50,918 bases of DNA from the NCBI GenBank assembly GCA_937873665.1, contig CALMYW010000456.1, positions 1 to 50,918 of the forward strand, written 5' to 3'. The notes below the pieces were generated by a model, which saw only the letters and a program-made list of their open reading frames with translations, was not told the DNA's origin and did no database searches. The stretch is from an uncultured Sphingorhabdus sp. GTDB taxonomy: Bacteria; Pseudomonadota; Alphaproteobacteria; Sphingomonadales; Sphingomonadaceae. This document shows, one piece after another, positions 42,821-50,918 of this stretch (its first letter is position 1; each line of letters begins with the position of its first letter). Both the position numbers and the translations under genes were made by a program.

Positions 42821-45208
42821 ATGGGGAGTGTGCTACGCTGGGTACCGTCATGGTTGCCATCGGACATGAAACTGGCGGACCAGGAAGTCGCGCCGGGCCG
42901 GGAGGACTGGTTCGCGCGGACCCGCCTCAATGTGATCGACTGGTATCCGCAGTTGCCGATGAACCTTGTTTGCCTTGCGCTTTTGTGCATGAGCAGCTGG
43001 GAGCAACTGGGGCTGAGTTTTTGTGTCGCGGCGATGATGATCGGTCCGTTGCCCACACTCAGCGTCAGCTTGCTCTACCGTCAGGCGAAACGCGCGGCGC
43101 CTGTCAATCATGTCCGTGTGCTGCGCGCGCGCTCGATCATCGCTGTCATCAATGCGGCCACGTGGGCAGGACTTCTGGGCTGGGCGCTGTCCCGGTTGCA
43201 AGGCTGGCCCCTCGCCGCTGTATTCGCCTTGGCGCTGTACCGTCTGATGATGACGGGGCTGGTTTGCTTCAGTGTCCCGTTCATCGGGACACTGGCCATG
43301 GCCATCCTGGTTTCCGGGATTGGCGGCGGGTTGATCGTCAATGGGGGTTGGGCAGGTGCGGTCGCAGCGATTGTCGTCGCGCTCTTTGCGCATTCGCTCT
43401 ACTCGGTGCAGTTCAACCTTTACTACATGTTTGCAACGCGGCGGCTGCGAACGCGCACCCTGCGAGAAGCCAATGAGACTGTTCATCTGCTTCTCAATGA
43501 TTATGACGAGAACAGCAGCGACTGGCTGTGGCAAACCGATGCGGACGGGAATTTCGTGGAGCCATCGCGGCGTTTTGCCGAAGCGTCAGGCCTGTCGTCT
43601 GAAGCGCTTGCCGCAAAGCGTATCGGGCACCTTGCTGCGCATGGCGCAGAATTGCGCAAGCTCTATACCCATATTCGCGAGGCTAAGGCGTTTCGTGAGC
43701 ATGCCTTGCCGGTCACTGTTGGAGGCGCGCAGCGCTGGTGGTCGATCTCGGGCCGCCCCCTGTTCGATGCAAACGGGGATATTGCCGGATATCGCGGCTT
43801 CGCTTCCGATATTACCGACGCAAAAGCTGCCGAAGAGCGCATCGCTTATATGGCGCATTATGATATGCTCACAGGCCTTGGTAACCGGGCCATGTTTACC
43901 CGAGAACTGGAACGCTCTCTTTCGCGTCTCAGGGGAGATGCAATCCTTGCGGTTCTTTACGTCGATCTGGATCATTTCAAATCGGTCAATGACGGTTATG
44001 GCCATGGCGTCGGCGATCAGGTGCTGGCGCATGCTGCCCGTTTGATCGAGGCGGAACTTGGGCCTCATGATATCGCTGCGCGGCTTGGCGGTGATGAGTT
44101 TGCAGTCATTCTGACGCGGCTCGATCAAGCTGAGCACGCTCTGGATGTGGCACAGCGTATTGTCGATTCGGTGTGTGAACCGATGCAGCTTGACCGCCTG
44201 CACCTTCAGGTGGGCGTGTCCGTTGGCATTGCATTCGGACCCGGCGACGCCGATGCGTCGGAGCAGTTGCTGCGCTGTGCGGATCTGGCGCTCTATCACG
44301 CCAAGGAACAGGGGCGGGGCTGTGCGTCGGTCTATGACCGCGACATGCACGAAGCGATGCAGGACCGGCGTCAGCTGACCAGCGATCTCCGCCTGGCGGT
44401 CAGCCGGGGTGAGCTGGAGCTCTATTATCAGCCGCTGGTGGAGGTGCAGACCGGGATCACGCAAGGCTATGAAGCCTTGCTGCGCTGGCACCATCCGGTC
44501 CGTGGCATGGTGTCCCCTGCCGACTTCATCCCGATTGCCGAAGAAACAGGGCTGATCGTGTCCATAGGCGAATGGGTCATCCGCGCTGGACTCGACGAAC
44601 TGGCGACCTGGCCAGAGCATCTTTCGCTGGCCGTCAATCTCTCGCCGGTCCAGATCAGAAGTGATAATCTGATCGCGGTTGTCGTTCAGGCACTGGGAGC
44701 GTCAGGCGTTGATCCGAAGCGCTTCGAGCTGGAGATTACCGAGTCTGTGCTGCTCCATGACAGCGAAGAAAACGCTGCCATTCTGCACAAATTGCGCGAT
44801 TTGGGCGTGCGTATTGCGCTCGACGATTTTGGGACCGGCTATTCCTCGCTCAACTATTTGCGCAGCTTCCCGTTCGACAAGATCAAGATCGACCGGAGTT
44901 TTGTAGACCAGCTAAAGGACAGGCCGGAAAATCAGGCCATCGTCGATGCCGTGGTTGGCCTTGCCAATAATCTCAGCATGGCGACAACGGCTGAAGGCGT
45001 GGAGAATGAAGAGCAGCTCGATGAACTCAGGCGAAACGGCTGTGTGCAGTCGCAAGGCTTTTATTTCCAGAAGCCGCTCCCGGCATCGGCATTGTCCGTG
45101 GATCGCAATACGGCTACGCAGAATGGGGAGCATGGGGCGGTGGTCGCATCCTTATGCTCGCCTGTACCGCAAGTGCCTGACCAGCGCCGATCCAAGGTTG
45201 CCCAATGA
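42821..45208 (+). CDS. Membrane GGDEF-EAL cyclic-di-GMP protein, paralogue
   Basis: 795 aa. Same layout as its divergent neighbour: membrane helices (about 45-205), PAS domain (about 225-340, DSDWLWQTDADGNFVEPSRRF-type), GGDEF with LGGDEF, and EAL with GYEALLRWHHPVRG and DDFGTGYSSLNYLRSFPFDKIKIDRSF. The shared C-terminal blocks show that the pair arose by duplication. The 176-bp gap between them must hold both promoters. Confidence 0.92.
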   Translation: MGSVLRWVPSWLPSDMKLADQEVAPGREDWFARTRLNVIDWYPQLPMNLVCLALLCMSSWEQLGLSFCVAAMMIGPLPTLSVSLLYRQAKRAAPVNHVRVLRARSIIAVINAATWAGLLGWALSRLQGWPLAAVFALALYRLMMTGLVCFSVPFIGTLAMAILVSGIGGGLIVNGGWAGAVAAIVVALFAHSLYSVQFNLYYMFATRRLRTRTLREANETVHLLLNDYDENSSDWLWQTDADGNFVEPSRRFAEASGLSSEALAAKRIGHLAAHGAELRKLYTHIREAKAFREHALPVTVGGAQRWWSISGRPLFDANGDIAGYRGFASDITDAKAAEERIAYMAHYDMLTGLGNRAMFTRELERSLSRLRGDAILAVLYVDLDHFKSVNDGYGHGVGDQVLAHAARLIEAELGPHDIAARLGGDEFAVILTRLDQAEHALDVAQRIVDSVCEPMQLDRLHLQVGVSVGIAFGPGDADASEQLLRCADLALYHAKEQGRGCASVYDRDMHEAMQDRRQLTSDLRLAVSRGELELYYQPLVEVQTGITQGYEALLRWHHPVRGMVSPADFIPIAEETGLIVSIGEWVIRAGLDELATWPEHLSLAVNLSPVQIRSDNLIAVVVQALGASGVDPKRFELEITESVLLHDSEENAAILHKLRDLGVRIALDDFGTGYSSLNYLRSFPFDKIKIDRSFVDQLKDRPENQAIVDAVVGLANNLSMATTAEGVENEEQLDELRRNGCVQSQGFYFQKPLPASALSVDRNTATQNGEHGAVVASLCSPVPQVPDQRRSKVAQ

Positions 45209-45461
45209 TAGATAAGGAGAGCCTCGCAAGGATTCTCAATCCAACGCGCCACAGCATCCATTTGCCGAGCAATCGAAAAATATTGGAGCCCAACACTTGC
45301 GGTGATCATATCGCAAAACCATATAGGCTCTGCCTTTAAGGCATCCTCTCCTAATCAACTCCATATGGGTCGGCCTTGTGTCGGCCCCTTTTTTGTCTGC
45401 TGATTTCGGAAAGGCATCGCGCCATTCAAAACGGGAATATCAATTCACTTCATTCTGCCGT

Positions 45462-46712
45462 TTATCCGAGAAATTCTTCAACGGCATCGTATATCTGATC
45501 AAGTTGATCGGCACCGATGCAGTAGGGCGGCATGACGTAGATTGTGTTGCCAAGGGGCCTGAGCAGAACCCCCTGCGCGTGGGCATGGGCGGCAAGTTCA
45601 CGTCCGGCGGCAGCGAGATATCCTGGGTCGCGGACAATGAGGTCAAACGCGGCGATGGTGCCGATGTTCCGCTGATTGACGATGCCTGGGTGGCCTTCAA
45701 AGCGGCACAGGGCCGAGGCTTGCCTGCTGGACAAGGTGGAGATACGCGCGGCCACGGGTTCGTCGCGCCAGACGGCAAGATTGGCGTTTGCCGCCGCACA
45801 GGCAATCGGATTGGCGGTATAGCTCGATGAGTGGAAGAACATACGCGCCCGGTCGTCGGACCAATGGGCCTCGAAGATCGGTTCGCTCGCCATCGTCACC
45901 GCAAGCGGCACGGAGCCGCCGGTCAGGCCCTTGGACAAGCACAGGATATCGGGGACGATATCAGCTTGCTCGCAGGCGAGCAGCGTTCCGGTGCGGCCCC
46001 AGGCGGTCATCACTTCATCGGCAATGAACAGGACATCGTACCGGGCGCAGATGGCACGCATTTCAGCAAGAACTTGCGCGGAATAGACGAGCATACCGCC
46101 TGCGCCGAGGACAAGCGGCTCGACAATAAAGGCCGCTGGTCTCTGGCGGGCGCAGATCTGTTCCAGCACATCAAGACATTGCTGTTCTGCACCTGAGGCC
46201 GGGAAGGGGATCGTTGCAACGTCGAACAGCAGCTCTTCATAGGCGCGATTGAACACGCCGCGTGCGCCCACCGACATGGTGCCGATGGTGTCGCCGTGAT
46301 AGCTGTGTTCCATCACGACGACGCGGTGACGCGGTTCGCCCCGGTTCTTCCAAAAGCCAAGCGCCATCTTGAGCGCGACCTCGACACTCGTCGATCCGCT
46401 GTCCGAGTAAAACACGCGGGTGAGCGCAGGCGGCATGATCGCTGTCAAGGCGCGGGCCAGTTCTTCGGCTGGTTCGTGGGTGAAACCGGCAAAAATGATC
46501 TGATCCAGCTTGCCGGCCTGTTCTGCAATGGCCTGCATGATCCTGGGGTGCCCATGGCCGTGGGTCGTCACCCACCAACTGGAAATGGCATCGATCAACT
46601 GTGGTCCGTCTTTGGGAAAGAGCAAGGCCCCCTCGGCCCGCTCGATCAAAGGGATATTCTCGCCCAGGCCATGCTGGGTGAAGGGGTGCCAGATGGGAGA
46701 GGCGGGGGTCAT
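45462..46712 (-). CDS. bioA: Adenosylmethionine-8-amino-7-oxononanoate aminotransferase
   Basis: 416 aa from ATG 46712. PLP enzyme converting KAPA to DAPA with SAM as amino donor. Motifs: IWHPFTQHG near the start, SSWWVTTHGHGHP, YSDSGSTSVEVALKMA, DEVMTAWGRTG and the PLP lysine in LSKGLTGG. It is the last gene of bioB-F-D-A; its start overlaps the bioD stop (ATGA). Confidence 0.95.
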   Translation of the reverse strand: MTPASPIWHPFTQHGLGENIPLIERAEGALLFPKDGPQLIDAISSWWVTTHGHGHPRIMQAIAEQAGKLDQIIFAGFTHEPAEELARALTAIMPPALTRVFYSDSGSTSVEVALKMALGFWKNRGEPRHRVVVMEHSYHGDTIGTMSVGARGVFNRAYEELLFDVATIPFPASGAEQQCLDVLEQICARQRPAAFIVEPLVLGAGGMLVYSAQVLAEMRAICARYDVLFIADEVMTAWGRTGTLLACEQADIVPDILCLSKGLTGGSVPLAVTMASEPIFEAHWSDDRARMFFHSSSYTANPIACAAANANLAVWRDEPVAARISTLSSRQASALCRFEGHPGIVNQRNIGTIAAFDLIVRDPGYLAAAGRELAAHAHAQGVLLRPLGNTIYVMPPYCIGADQLDQIYDAVEEFLG

Positions 46713-47326
46713 TGCGCCATGCCAGCAAGTGTCGTGGCGGCAAACGCCTCCGCCAGACTGTCGGGCGTCAAAGGATCGAGCCGAGGCAGCCTGCCGAGAT
46801 GACGGGTGGCACCATGCGCGACAATGCACGCTTCCGTCTCGCGGTTTTCAGGCCCCATGAAGAACACCCCCAGAAGTGGAACCTTTCGTGCCCGCAACGC
46901 CTCGATGGACAAAAGCGTATGATTGATCGTGCCCAGACTTGTCCGCGCAACCAGAATGACCGGCAGCGACCAAATGGCAAACAGGTCTGCAGCGAGAAGT
47001 GTGTCGCTATATGGCACGAGGACACCGCCCGCGCCTTCAACCACCAACGGTCCTTCCACTGCGGGAAGGAGGAGCTTTTCTCTCTCGATCAGGACGCCAT
47101 CCCGCCGCGCGGCGATGTTAGGAGACAGCGGCGCTGCCAATCGGTAGGCTTCCGGCAAAATGGTGACGTGTGGCCCTGCCAGTGTGGCAATCGTCTGGCT
47201 GTCGGTCGGTGCATCCAGGCCGGACTGGACTGGCTTCCAGTAATGCGCGTGAAGTTTGGCAGAGAGCGCAGCGCTCAACACCGTTTTGCCGACATCGGTA
47301 TCGGTGCCGGTTATGATCACGCGCAT
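46709..47326 (-). CDS. bioD: Dethiobiotin synthetase
   Basis: 205 aa. P-loop near the N-terminus GTDTDVGKT, KPVQSGL and VVEGAGGVLVP are BioD signatures. It closes the ureido ring of dethiobiotin from DAPA, CO2 and ATP. It overlaps bioF upstream by 10 bp and bioA downstream by 4 bp. Confidence 0.95.
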   Translation of the reverse strand: MRVIITGTDTDVGKTVLSAALSAKLHAHYWKPVQSGLDAPTDSQTIATLAGPHVTILPEAYRLAAPLSPNIAARRDGVLIEREKLLLPAVEGPLVVEGAGGVLVPYSDTLLAADLFAIWSLPVILVARTSLGTINHTLLSIEALRARKVPLLGVFFMGPENRETEACIVAHGATRHLGRLPRLDPLTPDSLAEAFAATTLAGMAQ

Positions 47327-48498
47327 GACATTGGCGCCTGCACGTCACTGTCTTCAAGTGCGGCCCGCAAGTCTCCGGCCAGCCGGGCGATATCGTCAGC
47401 ACTGATGTTTCGGGTGATGGATATCCGCAGGCGCGAGGTTCCCGGCGGGACCGTCGGCGGTCGGATGCCGCGCACATCATGACCGCAATCCTGAAGTCTT
47501 GCGGCAATCGACATGGCTTTTGCATCATCTCCAATGATGAGCGGCGCGATCTGCGATCCGGAAAATTTGGCTCCATGCGGAGTAAGCTGGCGTCCAGCAT
47601 GCTGAATAAGCGTTTGCAGTTCGCCACGCAAATGATCACCATCCTGTATCGCGGACAACGCGGCGCGGGTGATATAGGCCATCAATGGCGAAGGAGCGGT
47701 GGAAAAAATGAACCCTCTGGCACGGTTGATCAGAAACTCCTTGATAACTGTATCCGCACACAGCAACGCGCCCTCGCAACCCAATGCCTTGCCACAAGTA
47801 TGCAGCGTGACCAGCGGGACAATGCCGCGAAACGGGGCTGCAAGCCCTTCTCCTCCCGCGCCAAAGACACCCGTGGCATGCGCTTCGTCGACGACAAGCA
47901 CGCCGCCATAGCGTTGGCCTATCTCCGCCAGATCGGCCAGGGGCGCAAAATCACCGTCCATGCTGTAGAGGCTTTCGACAGCAATCCAGATCGTCCCGGT
48001 CCCGCCCGCGCGGCGATATTCATCTGCCAGATCTGCGATGTGATTGGCGTCATTGTGACGCGCTGCGACTGCCGTAGCGCGGCTCAGGCGCAGGCCTTCA
48101 TGCACACTGGCATGGATCAGCTCGTCATGGATGATCAGGTCGCCGCGCTGCGGAACGGTTGAGAAGAATGCCGAATTTGCGGCATATCCGGTGGGAAACC
48201 ATAGCGCACTCTCGCTCCCGAAGAAGTCCGCAGCGGCCTGTTCCAGTCGTTCATGCTCTTCATGGTTGCCGCGCAGCAGCCGCGATCCGCCCGATCCTAT
48301 CGGGATGCCACTGTCCAGACCGTGGCGCGCTGCGCGCTCCAGTATCCGGGACGACGCCAGACCCAGATAGTCGTTGGAGGCAAAGTCGGCGCCGCTCCGC
48401 GGGCGTAGCGACCGGAGCCGGTCTACCGATGCAAGCTCGCGCAGATTGCGATGAAGTACCGGAAAATCCGTCAAGCCATGGCGTCCGCAGTTTTGCAA
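47317..48498 (-). CDS. bioF: 8-amino-7-oxononanoate synthase
   Basis: 393 aa. PLP enzyme joining pimeloyl thioester and alanine. Motifs [32 protein letters not shown] and the lysine in [12 protein letters not shown]. The start at 48498 overlaps bioB by 28 bp; no better internal start was seen. Confidence 0.95.
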   Translation of the reverse strand: MQNCGRHGLTDFPVLHRNLRELASVDRLRSLRPRSGADFASNDYLGLASSRILERAARHGLDSGIPIGSGGSRLLRGNHEEHERLEQAAADFFGSESALWFPTGYAANSAFFSTVPQRGDLIIHDELIHASVHEGLRLSRATAVAARHNDANHIADLADEYRRAGGTGTIWIAVESLYSMDGDFAPLADLAEIGQRYGGVLVVDEAHATGVFGAGGEGLAAPFRGIVPLVTLHTCGKALGCEGALLCADTVIKEFLINRARGFIFSTAPSPLMAYITRAALSAIQDGDHLRGELQTLIQHAGRQLTPHGAKFSGSQIAPLIIGDDAKAMSIAARLQDCGHDVRGIRPPTVPPGTSRLRISITRNISADDIARLAGDLRAALEDSDVQAPMSCA

Positions 48499-49499
48499 GC
48501 GCGCAGCGGCTCTTCCGCCGCCATCGGGACCAGTCCCAGCTTTGCCATCAGTGCGGCGTCCTTGTCGTCACCGGCATTGGCGGCGGTGAGGAGTTTGTCG
48601 CCTGTGAAGATGCTGTTCGCGCCCGCCATGAAGCACAAGGCCTGCGTCGCCTCCGACATACTCTCGCGGCCTGCGGAGAGCCGCACCATACTCATCGGCA
48701 TGGTGATGCGCGCCACGGCTATCGTGCGCACGAATTCGATATCGTCGATCTTCGCCAGCGGCGTGTCCGCCAGCATATCGCCCAGCACCGTCCCCTTCAC
48801 CGGCACCAGCGCATTGACCGGCACGCTTTCGGGATGCATTTCCAGCGTCGCCAGCGTGTGGATGAAGCCCACCCGGTCGGCGCGGGTTTCGCCCATGCCG
48901 ACAATGCCGCCGCTGCACACGTTGATACCGGCACGGCGTACCTCGGCCAGCGTGTCGAGCCGGTCCTCCATCGTCCGCGTGGTAATAATCTCGTTATAGC
49001 GTTCGGGCGAGGTGTCGATATTGTGGTTGTAATAATCGAGCCCCGCCTCGGCCAGCATATCGGCCTGTTTCGGCGACAACATACCCAGCGTCATGCAGGT
49101 TTCCATACCCATCGCGCGCACGCCCTGCACAATCTGCACGATGGCCGGCATGTCGCGGTCCTTGGGGTTGCGCCACGCTGCGCCCATGCAGAAACGGCGT
49201 GACCCCGCGTCGGCGGCTTGCGCGGCCTTTTGCAGCACTTGCTGCACATCCATCAGCTTGGTCGCCTCGACGCCGCTGTCGGCCTTCACCGACTGGCTGC
49301 AATAGCCACAATCTTCAGGGCAGCCGCCAGTCTTGATCGAAAGCAAAGTGCATAACTGGATCTGCCCGACAGCATGATGCGCGCGGTGGACGGTCGCGGC
49401 CTGATAGACCAGTTCGTCAAACGGCAGATCGAACAGCGCGGCGATCTCTTCGCGTGTCCAGTCGGTGCGGACGAGGTGATGTTGAGTGAAATGTTTCAT
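48471..49499 (-). CDS. bioB: Biotin synthase
   Basis: 342 aa from ATG 49499. Radical-SAM enzyme inserting sulfur into dethiobiotin. Cluster motif CPEDCGYC; later [21 protein letters not shown] and the conserved end region [16 protein letters not shown]. First gene of the operon. No bioC/bioH or BirA site was recognised upstream, where only about 130 bp separate it from the broken tnsB. Confidence 0.96.
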   Translation of the reverse strand: MKHFTQHHLVRTDWTREEIAALFDLPFDELVYQAATVHRAHHAVGQIQLCTLLSIKTGGCPEDCGYCSQSVKADSGVEATKLMDVQQVLQKAAQAADAGSRRFCMGAAWRNPKDRDMPAIVQIVQGVRAMGMETCMTLGMLSPKQADMLAEAGLDYYNHNIDTSPERYNEIITTRTMEDRLDTLAEVRRAGINVCSGGIVGMGETRADRVGFIHTLATLEMHPESVPVNALVPVKGTVLGDMLADTPLAKIDDIEFVRTIAVARITMPMSMVRLSAGRESMSEATQALCFMAGANSIFTGDKLLTAANAGDDKDAALMAKLGLVPMAAEEPLRACKTADAMA

Positions 49500-49631
49500 G
49501 CGCGCGCCATAGAGCCAGCAGCGACCAAAGGCCAACCTTGAAAAGGGTTCGCTTGCAAGTGCCCGCTGCAGTGAAATCTGTCTGACGGAGCCAGTGCACT
49601 CAATATAGCGAATGCAGCCTATTCTGTCCGT

Positions 49632-50093
49632 TCACAAGAGCGCCTTGAAGCGGTTCCTGATCGTATCGTCATGGGGTCTTGGCAAATCCGGACGCTCCTT
49701 GAGCGCCTTCTCCACATCTGCGACAAGATCAACGACGTTCCAGCGCTTCTTGCGGCGCAGAAAGTGCCGGAGAGCCTTTTGAATAATCGCCTCGACCTCG
49801 GGGTGTAGTCTCGACTTTCCACGGCCACCCGAAGTGCGCGGCCGTCCCATGGATTCGACCCGACCGGTCGCCTTGTAACGCGCAGCGCGGCGATAGAATG
49901 TTGCAGGGCTCACACCCATGGCGATCGCACATTTCTCAGCACTGTCGCGGGTCCGCTTCTGTCGCTGCCGATGGTCAACCAACTCCGCATGGCTTGCCAG
50001 TTTGGCGACTTCCAGCACAGAGAGTTCGGACAATTCCGGGAAGCGCGGCAAAGCGCGGTCAGATTTTGAAGACTTTTTGCCGAGCACCTTCAT
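49632..50093 (-). pseudogene. tnsB: tnsB, N-terminal fragment
   Basis: About 153 aa from the Met at 50093. It has paired HTH regions (AIAMGVSPATFYRRAARYKATGRVESMGRPR, then VVDLVADVEKALKER) as in the N-terminus of Tn7-type TnsB transposases, then stops at IRNRFKALL. The DDE catalytic domain (some 400 more residues) is absent; the biotin operon region follows. It overlaps tnsA by about 35 bp, as in intact Tn7-like elements. Confidence 0.72.
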
Positions 50094-50781
50094 AAAACCG
50101 GCTCCCATCGCTGAGCGGTTGCCGGATATCGAAATGAACCTCGTCGCAGCCGCACATTTTGAGTACCTGCGTGATCACGGCTGCGCGGGAATAGCCTCTG
50201 ACATGCCCTTCGTTCACCAGGTCCCTCAAGGATGGGCCAGCAATGGTAAAAATCCTGTTAACCATGATTTCAGCGAGTGCAGGATTGTGGTCGCGCAATG
50301 CAGCGCTCCGAATCAGCCGAATATTGGCAACGCCCCGCGATTCAACCCAGCGTTCCGTGACAACGGCAAAGTCGGTGCCAGGCTGATTGCGTGCATAGCT
50401 GGTACCAGCGACAATAGCCCGATTCGCGAAGCCTCGCAGATCGGCTTTGAATTTCCGCATGTACAGACTGTATGGCTTTACCTCGATGACATAGCGGAAC
50501 GCGTCACCTCGTGAGGTCTCCAGTGCGACGAGATAGTCGGGAGTATAATAGCGATGCCGCTGTGTTGGTTCATCATAGAAGCGAAGCCGGAACGGTTCAT
50601 GCTGGATCGACCGCACTTCGGGTGCCCAGTCACAGATCTCAACAAAGCGCCGTTCGATGCTGGATGAGTATGGGACCAATTTTCCGTCGGACATTTCCCA
50701 GAATCCGGCGTTGCCATCGCCTTGCTTTGGGCTGAAACGCCTTGATTTTTCAGCAATAACTACGTCTGAAACGAGTCTCAT
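50059..50781 (-). CDS. tnsA: TnsA-type endonuclease of a Tn7-like transposon
   Basis: 240 aa. Restriction-endonuclease-like core with candidate catalytic residues E43 (SSSIERRFVE), D82 (YTPDYLV) and E100-x-K102 (YVIEVKPY). A C-terminal winged-helix-like region follows. TnsA cuts the 5' ends of the transposon together with TnsB. Two 19-bp TGAGAC-containing repeats lie over and just upstream of its start, as expected at the left end of a Tn7-like element. The partner tnsB is truncated, so the set is inactive. Confidence 0.75.
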   Translation of the reverse strand: MRLVSDVVIAEKSRRFSPKQGDGNAGFWEMSDGKLVPYSSSIERRFVEICDWAPEVRSIQHEPFRLRFYDEPTQRHRYYTPDYLVALETSRGDAFRYVIEVKPYSLYMRKFKADLRGFANRAIVAGTSYARNQPGTDFAVVTERWVESRGVANIRLIRSAALRDHNPALAEIMVNRIFTIAGPSLRDLVNEGHVRGYSRAAVITQVLKMCGCDEVHFDIRQPLSDGSRFYEGARQKVFKI

Positions 50782-50843
50782 CGACTTTTCGCGCGAACAT
50801 TGGGCAGGTGCGTGGAATTGCGTTGAGTCTCACCCACTTTGCG
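50773..50843. repeat. Two TnsB-site-like repeats upstream of tnsA
   Basis: GAGTCTCATCGACTTTTCG (50773-50791) and GAGTCTCACCCACTTTGCG (50825-50843) match at 16 of 19 positions. CTCATCGACTT also occurs exactly at 16640-16650. Further out, CTGTC (50870-50874) and GACAG (50883-50887) form a short inverted repeat that might be near the transposon tip. Confidence 0.45.
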
Positions 50844-50918
50844 AATTTCGCTGTTTTTTTGCACCTAGCCTGTCTTATTCATGACAGCCGGGAAGTGGAG
50901 CGCTTGGCTCCTGCGCTG

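Noticed and set aside
48159..49202. 347-codon plus-strand ORF in the bio operon
   Set aside because: Antisense to bioF and bioB, both clear by catalytic motifs.
1..50918. CRISPR array, tRNA or rRNA gene
   Set aside because: No regularly spaced direct repeats and no tRNA or rRNA-like conserved blocks were noticed on either strand.
1..50918. Window as a complete circular plasmid
   Set aside because: The left end starts inside an ssb-like gene and the right end does not contain its N-terminal part, so the ends do not join.

Overview
The window looks like accessory DNA from an alphaproteobacterium, most likely a sphingomonad. It is GC-rich, has a MobF conjugation module with many small plasmid-type ORFs, and a bioA-D-F-B order. 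No rRNA or tRNA was seen, and the species assignment is inference. No database search was possible, so families are named from motifs read in the proteins.

Region 1 (about 1-16.5 kb) is a conjugative plasmid or ICE backbone. It starts inside the 3' end of one ssb-like gene, carries a second ssb-like gene at 3.0 kb and many small hypothetical ORFs with good ribosome binding sites, and has several strong intrinsic terminators. A 430-bp non-coding stretch that may be oriT precedes a trwA-trwB-trwC-like set: ribbon-helix-helix protein, type IV coupling protein and MobF relaxase-helicase. Small membrane, secreted and regulatory genes follow.

Region 2 (about 16.5-31.8 kb) is a dense defence island. 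(a) An NrtR-like regulator, an SPFH/band-7 protein, an NAD kinase-like protein and a small RHH protein form a compact operon that I cannot match to a described system. (b) A type II CBASS locus: a divergent CapW-like WYL repressor, a CapV patatin phospholipase, a CD-NTase and a Cap2 E1-E2 protein, with no recognisable Cap3 isopeptidase. (c) A coupled four-gene operon: SbcD/YhaO-like nuclease, hookless SbcC/YhaN-like ATPase, SIR2 protein and HerA ATPase. SIR2-HerA is a known anti-phage pair; its extension with an Mre11/Rad50-type pair is the most interesting combination here.

Region 3 (about 32-37.7 kb) holds ArsR, SRPBCC and TfoX-like genes. The TfoX-like gene is cut near its 3' end by a 3.34-kb IS66-type element with an exact 8-bp target duplication; its cargo is a secreted trypsin-like protease and a lipoprotein. 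A broken tniQ-like gene follows, with a perfect 12-5-12 palindrome inside it.

Region 4 (about 38.2-49.5 kb) holds a tyrosine recombinase, an outer-membrane beta-barrel protein, two divergent GGDEF-EAL proteins and the biotin operon. At the right edge (49.6-50.8 kb) are a Tn7-type tnsA and a truncated tnsB, in the same orientation as the tniQ fragment. Similar TGAGAC-containing repeats occur just upstream of tnsA and at about 16.6 kb. This suggests that the defence island is, or was, cargo of a Tn7-like transposon sitting in the conjugative backbone, later split by the integrase/biotin block. That model is inference.
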